From Burkholderiales bacterium (GTDB lineage: Bacteria > Pseudomonadota > Gammaproteobacteria > Burkholderiales > Burkholderiaceae_C): DNA of 60,656 nt. The DNA lies in NCBI GenBank assembly GCA_003963075.1, contig RXJV01000065.1, positions 1 to 60,656 of the forward strand. Reading direction: 5' to 3'. The notes beneath the pieces are model-generated. The model searched no databases. It was not told where the DNA came from and saw only the letters and a program-made list of their open reading frames with translations. Below are positions 57,291 to 60,656 of the stretch, piece after piece; positions within the stretch are counted from its first letter, which is position 1; every line of letters starts with the position of its first letter. A program made the translations under genes and the position numbers.

Positions 57291-57776
57291 GTGCCGGCCA
57301 GCGGCGGCGCGGCGCGCCGCGTTCTGCCAGCGCGCGATCGCAGCGGTTTCACGCTGATCGAGCTGCTGGTCGTCGTCGCGCTGATCGCCATCGTCAGCAC
57401 CACCGTGACCCTGGCCCTGCGCGACCCGGCCGAGATGCAGTTGGAACGCGAAGCCCAACGACTCGCTGCCCTGCTCGAAACCGCGCGCGCCGAGAGCCGC
57501 GCCTCGGGCCTGAGCGTGCGCTGGGTGCCCAAGGGCCTGAAGAGCGGCGACGACTTCCGTTTCGAGGGCCTGCCGCGCACACTGCCGCTGCCCACCCGCT
57601 GGCTCGGAGAGCCGGTGGCCGTGCAGGTCGAGAACGCGACCGCGCAGAACCCGGGCATCAGCCTAGGCCCCGAGCCCATCATCCCGGCCCAGCGCCTCAG
57701 GCTGCGCTTGGGCGACAAGCTGCTCGTGCTCGGCACCGACGGCCTGTCGGCCTTCGACATCCTCTCTCCGCCATGA
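57291..57776 (+). CDS. gspH: type II secretion minor pseudopilin GspH
   Basis: A minor pseudopilin: leader ending RDRSG, mature FTLIELLVVVALIAIVSTTVTL, then a GspH beta domain. GTG 57291 gives 161 residues with a 19-residue leader; GTG 57186 or ATG 57144 (overlapping gspG) would give unusually long leaders of 54 or 68 residues. No ribosome-binding site decides. Ends 4 bp into gspI (ATGA). Confidence 0.85.
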   Translation: MPASGGAARRVLPARDRSGFTLIELLVVVALIAIVSTTVTLALRDPAEMQLEREAQRLAALLETARAESRASGLSVRWVPKGLKSGDDFRFEGLPRTLPLPTRWLGEPVAVQVENATAQNPGISLGPEPIIPAQRLRLRLGDKLLVLGTDGLSAFDILSPP

Positions 57777-58138
57777 CGCCAGGCGCCGCGCGCGGCTTCA
57801 CGCTGATCGAGGTGCTGGTGGCCCTCGTCATCGTCGCGATCGCCTTGGGCGCCGGCATCAAGGCGGCGGGCGCGCTGACCCACAACGCCGAGCGGCTGGC
57901 CGAGGTCAGCGCGGCCCAGTGGTGCGCCGAGAACCTGTTGACCGAGCTGCGCCTGACCCAGCAGTTCCCCGACATCGGCGAGTCCAACTTCAGCTGCGAG
58001 CAGCTCGGCCGCAGCTACGGCGGCAAGCTCAAGGTCAGCCAGACATTCAACCCGAACTTCCGCCGCGTCGACGCTGCCGTGGCCAACGACCAGGGCCAGC
58101 CCGTGCTGAGCCTGTCCACCATCATGGGCAAGTTCTGA
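57773..58138 (+). CDS. gspI: type II secretion minor pseudopilin GspI
   Basis: 121 residues; leader MTPGAARG, mature FTLIEVLVALVIVAIALGAGIKA, and the GspI-typical AQWCAENLLTELRL and LKVSQTFNPNFRRVD. It forms the tip complex with GspJ and GspK. Overlaps gspH by 4 bp and shares one base with gspJ. Confidence 0.94.
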   Translation: MTPGAARGFTLIEVLVALVIVAIALGAGIKAAGALTHNAERLAEVSAAQWCAENLLTELRLTQQFPDIGESNFSCEQLGRSYGGKLKVSQTFNPNFRRVDAAVANDQGQPVLSLSTIMGKF

Positions 58139-58776
58139 TGCGGGCCGGAACGCGCCCGCGAGGCTTCACGCTGGTTGAAGTGCTGGTCGCCCTGGTCGTC
58201 ATGGCCATCATGGCGGCCATGGCCTGGCGTGGCGTCGACGCGATGGTCAAGAGCCGCGAGACCGCCCAGGGCCGCCTCGCGCAGACGGCGCGGCTGCAAA
58301 CCGTGCTCGCGCAGTGGGAAACCGACCTGCGGGCGCTGCAGGACAGCCACAGCCCCGTGCCGCCGCTGGCCTTCGATGGCGGCAGCCTGGTGCTGACCCG
58401 CCAGGCCCCCGCCGGGCTGCAGGTCATCGTCTGGAGCCTGCGCGAGGGCAGTCTGTGGCGCTGGGAAAGCCCGGCCCTGCGCAGCGTCGAGGAACTGCAG
58501 GCCCAGCGTCAGAGCGGGCTGCAGCAGCTGGCCCAGCGCAACCCCGCGCTGCGCGCCTTCGACGGTGTCGCCGGCTGGCAGTTCTACTGCTTCTGGGGCA
58601 ACGCCTGGAGCAACTGCCAGTCCACCGGCGGCACCGCCGCTGCCGATGCCGGCCCGGTCAATCCCAAGCCGACCGGCCAGACGGCGCCCGCCGGCCTGCG
58701 CATCGCGATGCAGTTCGCGGAAGGCAGCGGCCTGGTCGGCACGCTGACGCGCGAGCTCGAGGTCACCGTCCGATGA
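58138..58776 (+). CDS. gspJ: type II secretion minor pseudopilin GspJ
   Basis: 212 residues; leader MRAGTRPRG, mature FTLVEVLVALVVMAIMAAMAWRGVDAMV, then the beta domain (VIVWSLREGSLWRWESPAL). ATG 58138 shares one base with the gspI stop. Tip complex member. Overlaps gspK by 4 bp. Confidence 0.94.
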   Translation: MRAGTRPRGFTLVEVLVALVVMAIMAAMAWRGVDAMVKSRETAQGRLAQTARLQTVLAQWETDLRALQDSHSPVPPLAFDGGSLVLTRQAPAGLQVIVWSLREGSLWRWESPALRSVEELQAQRQSGLQQLAQRNPALRAFDGVAGWQFYCFWGNAWSNCQSTGGTAAADAGPVNPKPTGQTAPAGLRIAMQFAEGSGLVGTLTRELEVTVR

Positions 58777-59756
58777 GACGCTCGACCCAGCATGGCGCGG
58801 CGCTGCTGACCGCGATGATCATCGTCACGCTGATCGCCAGCCTGGCGGCCGGCATGGTCTGGCAGCAGTACCGCGCGGTGCAGATCGAGGCCGCCGACCG
58901 TGCCCGCGCCCAGAGCACCTGGATCCTGCAGGGCGCGCTCGACTGGGCGCGGCTGATCCTGCAGGAGGACGCCAAGCAGAACCGCAACAAGGCCGTCGAC
59001 CACCTCGGCGAGCCCTGGGCCGTGCCGCTGGCCGAGGCGCGTCTGTCCACCTTCCTGGCCGCCGACCGCAATGCCGCCAGCCCCGACGACGGACCGGAGG
59101 CCTTCCTGTCCGGCAGCATCGAGGACGCCCAGGGCCGCTACAACCTGCGCAGCCTGCTCGGTGGCGCCAAGGTTCCTGAACTGGAGCAGCGCGTGCTGGA
59201 GCGCTTGTGCAACCAGGTCAACGCGCCGCCGGGCACCGCGAGCGTCATCATCGCCGGCCTGCGCGCCGCCTTTCCTGCCCCGGCCAGCAGCGCCAGCGGG
59301 CCGGACGCCGGTGCCAGCGCGCCCGTCAGCGAGAGTGGCCCGCTGCGGCCCGCCGGGCTCGACCAGCTCAGCTGGTTTGGCCTGGACGCCGCCACGCTGG
59401 CGCGGCTGCAGCCCTACCTTGTGCTGCTGCCCAAGCCCACGCCGGTCAACCTGAACACGGCGCCGCGCGAGGTCATCGCGGCACTGTTCGATGGCGTCGA
59501 CCTCGCATCGGCCGAACGCCTGGTGCAGGGCCGCAAGGGCAAGCCGCTGCTGGCCATCAGCGACGCCGCCGCCTACCTGCCCGCCAGCGTGCAGATCGAG
59601 GCCGGGCGCGCCTCGGTCGACTCCTCCTTCTTCATCGTCACCGGCCGGCTGCGGCTGGAGGAGCGTCAGCTCGAACAGCGCTCGCTGATCGAGCGCCAGG
59701 GGCTGAACATGGTGGTACTGGCGCGCGAGCGCATCAACCAGCTGCTGGAGCGCTGA
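58773..59756 (+). CDS. gspK: type II secretion minor pseudopilin GspK
   Basis: Large tip pseudopilin of 327 residues: leader MRRSTQHG, mature AALLTAMIIVTLIASLAAGMVW without Glu5 as in all GspK, then SIEDAQGRYNLRSLLG and the helix-hairpin-helix part PTPVNLNTAPREVIAALFDGVDLA. It caps the pseudopilus with GspI/J. Confidence 0.94.
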   Translation: MRRSTQHGAALLTAMIIVTLIASLAAGMVWQQYRAVQIEAADRARAQSTWILQGALDWARLILQEDAKQNRNKAVDHLGEPWAVPLAEARLSTFLAADRNAASPDDGPEAFLSGSIEDAQGRYNLRSLLGGAKVPELEQRVLERLCNQVNAPPGTASVIIAGLRAAFPAPASSASGPDAGASAPVSESGPLRPAGLDQLSWFGLDAATLARLQPYLVLLPKPTPVNLNTAPREVIAALFDGVDLASAERLVQGRKGKPLLAISDAAAYLPASVQIEAGRASVDSSFFIVTGRLRLEERQLEQRSLIERQGLNMVVLARERINQLLER

Positions 59757-59863
59757 TGCGACGTGCCAGCTTGCAGATGGTCACCACTCGACACCGCAAG
59801 TCCGCACGACCGTCAGGCACCGTCACGACCCCCTCCTAGAATGCGCCGCGCCCCCCCGACCCT

Positions 59864-60656
59864 ATGAGTACGCTGCTGCTTCTCCTGCCCCCCCGACCGC
59901 GGCTGCGTGCGCCGGGTCAAACCGCGCCGCCGGGCGAGCCGCAGCGTGCCGATGCGGCGCGCGAGTACGACTATGTGCTGACCGCGGACGGCCAGCAGGT
60001 GCTGCGCGAAGGGCGCAGCGATGCCGCCCAGCTGCCGGCGGCCGACAACGTCATCGCCGTGCTGCCGGAATCCGACGTCAGCTGGCGCCGGGTCGAGCTG
60101 CCGCGCGCCGGCCGGCAGATGCGTGCAGCCCTGGCCGGCAAGCTGGAGGAGAGCCTGCTCGACGAGCCCGAGGCCCTGCACTTCGCGCTCGAACCCGACG
60201 CCCAGGGCGGCGACACCGCCTGGGTCGCCATCACGTCGCGGCCCTGGCTGGCCGAGCATCTCGCCCATTTCGATGCCGCCCAGGTCTTCGTCGACCGCGT
60301 GGCCCCGCTGTCCTGGCCCGACGAAGCCGCCCGCGGCCACTTTTTTGAAACCCAGGGCGGCAGCAGCGAGGGCATGGCCCTGCGCTGGGCCCATGCCGAC
60401 GGCGTCGCCACGCTGCCACTGAACGGCGGGCTGGCACGTCAGCTCTTCCCGCCTGGCCTGGTGCATGCGGCGCAATGGAGCGCGACGCCGGCCGTCGCGA
60501 CGGCCGCCGAGCGCTGGCTGGGCACGGCCGTCAGCGTGAAGACGCCGACCCAGCGCGCGCTCGGCGTCCTCGACAGCGCCTGGAACCTGCGCCAGTTCGA
60601 TCTCGCGCCCCGTGCCCGCGGCACGCGCGCCCTGCGCCTGCTCGGCCGCGGGCTGA
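59864..60656 (+). CDS. gspL: type II secretion protein GspL (N-terminal part, cut by window edge)
   Basis: An inner-membrane protein with an actin-like cytoplasmic domain that recruits GspE. The 264 visible residues start MSTLLLLLPPRPRLRAPG and contain VIAVLPESDVSWRRVELP, MRAALAGKLEESLLDEPEALHFAL and the Trp-rich later part. The frame stays open to the edge, so the membrane helix and periplasmic domain lie beyond. It follows gspK after 107 bp, a long gap for this operon, with TAGAAT at 59837-59842 as a weak possible promoter. Confidence 0.9.
   Translation, partial: MSTLLLLLPPRPRLRAPGQTAPPGEPQRADAAREYDYVLTADGQQVLREGRSDAAQLPAADNVIAVLPESDVSWRRVELPRAGRQMRAALAGKLEESLLDEPEALHFALEPDAQGGDTAWVAITSRPWLAEHLAHFDAAQVFVDRVAPLSWPDEAARGHFFETQGGSSEGMALRWAHADGVATLPLNGGLARQLFPPGLVHAAQWSATPAVATAAERWLGTAVSVKTPTQRALGVLDSAWNLRQFDLAPRARGTRALRLLGRGL

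Overview
The window reads as a core-chromosome segment of a GC-rich betaproteobacterium of the order Burkholderiales, probably a Leptothrix/Rubrivivax/Roseateles-like lineage. This is inferred from gene content and order: ispB next to rplU-rpmA, pilMNOPQ upstream of aroK-aroB, mlaFED-mlaA-mlaCB, tandem Burkholderia-type porins, coq7, and a cyaY/lptM pair. No tool was available, so the genus is a guess. Coding density is very high, no gene-free stretch exceeds 300 bases, and about 60 genes are called. Nearly all are housekeeping or cell-envelope genes; one small mobile element is present, and no prophage, CRISPR array or integron was seen.

Layout. 1-1828: rpmA (cut by the edge) and rplU on the minus strand, ispB on the plus strand, then tRNA-Pro(CGG). 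1912-7571: type IV pilus assembly genes pilB-pilC-pilD running into coaE-zapD-yacG. 7561-13164: central sugar metabolism, with a HAD phosphatase, pgi and tal on the minus strand facing zwf-hexR; a HexR-like operator sits in the tal promoter. 13168-17113: the Mla phospholipid transport operon (mlaF-E-D-A-C-B). 17376-24529: a minor-pilin/adhesin operon (pilE-like, fimT-like, pilV, pilW, pilX, pilY1). 24825-31069: glutamate synthase gltB-gltD. 31131-31994: a REP-associated tyrosine transposase bounded by imperfect inverted repeats, 4 bp from the gltB promoter. 32112-42260: dgt, aroB, aroK, an Ig-domain lipoprotein, and pilQ-P-O-N-M, all on the minus strand and tightly packed. 42544-45496: mrcA, cyaY, lptM. 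45501-49380: a peptide-type ABC transporter without its binding protein. 49572-51853: two porins, each with a clear intrinsic terminator. 52051-54975: coq7, an OsmC-family gene, a candidate small RNA and ilvA. 55011-56084: a divergent CobT-family gene. 56114-60656: type II secretion genes gspC (minus) and gspG-H-I-J-K-L (plus, gspL cut by the edge).

How it fits together. Much of the window builds the envelope and its export machines: the pilus motor and platform (PilB, PilC), the prepilin peptidase (PilD, which normally also processes type II pseudopilins), the alignment complex and secretin (PilM-Q), the tip/minor pilins with PilY1, the type II pseudopilins, Mla lipid trafficking, PBP1A and porins. 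The rest is carbon and nitrogen metabolism.

No large unknown system was found. The observations most worth checking are a compact transcript with its own promoter, exposed CCUCC motifs and a strong terminator upstream of ilvA; a CobT-family enzyme lacking both glutamates expected at the active site; an Ig-domain lipoprotein with an EF-hand-like loop inside the pilQ-aroK operon, alongside a PilY1 whose calcium loop looks degraded; and a transposase element abutting the gltB promoter.
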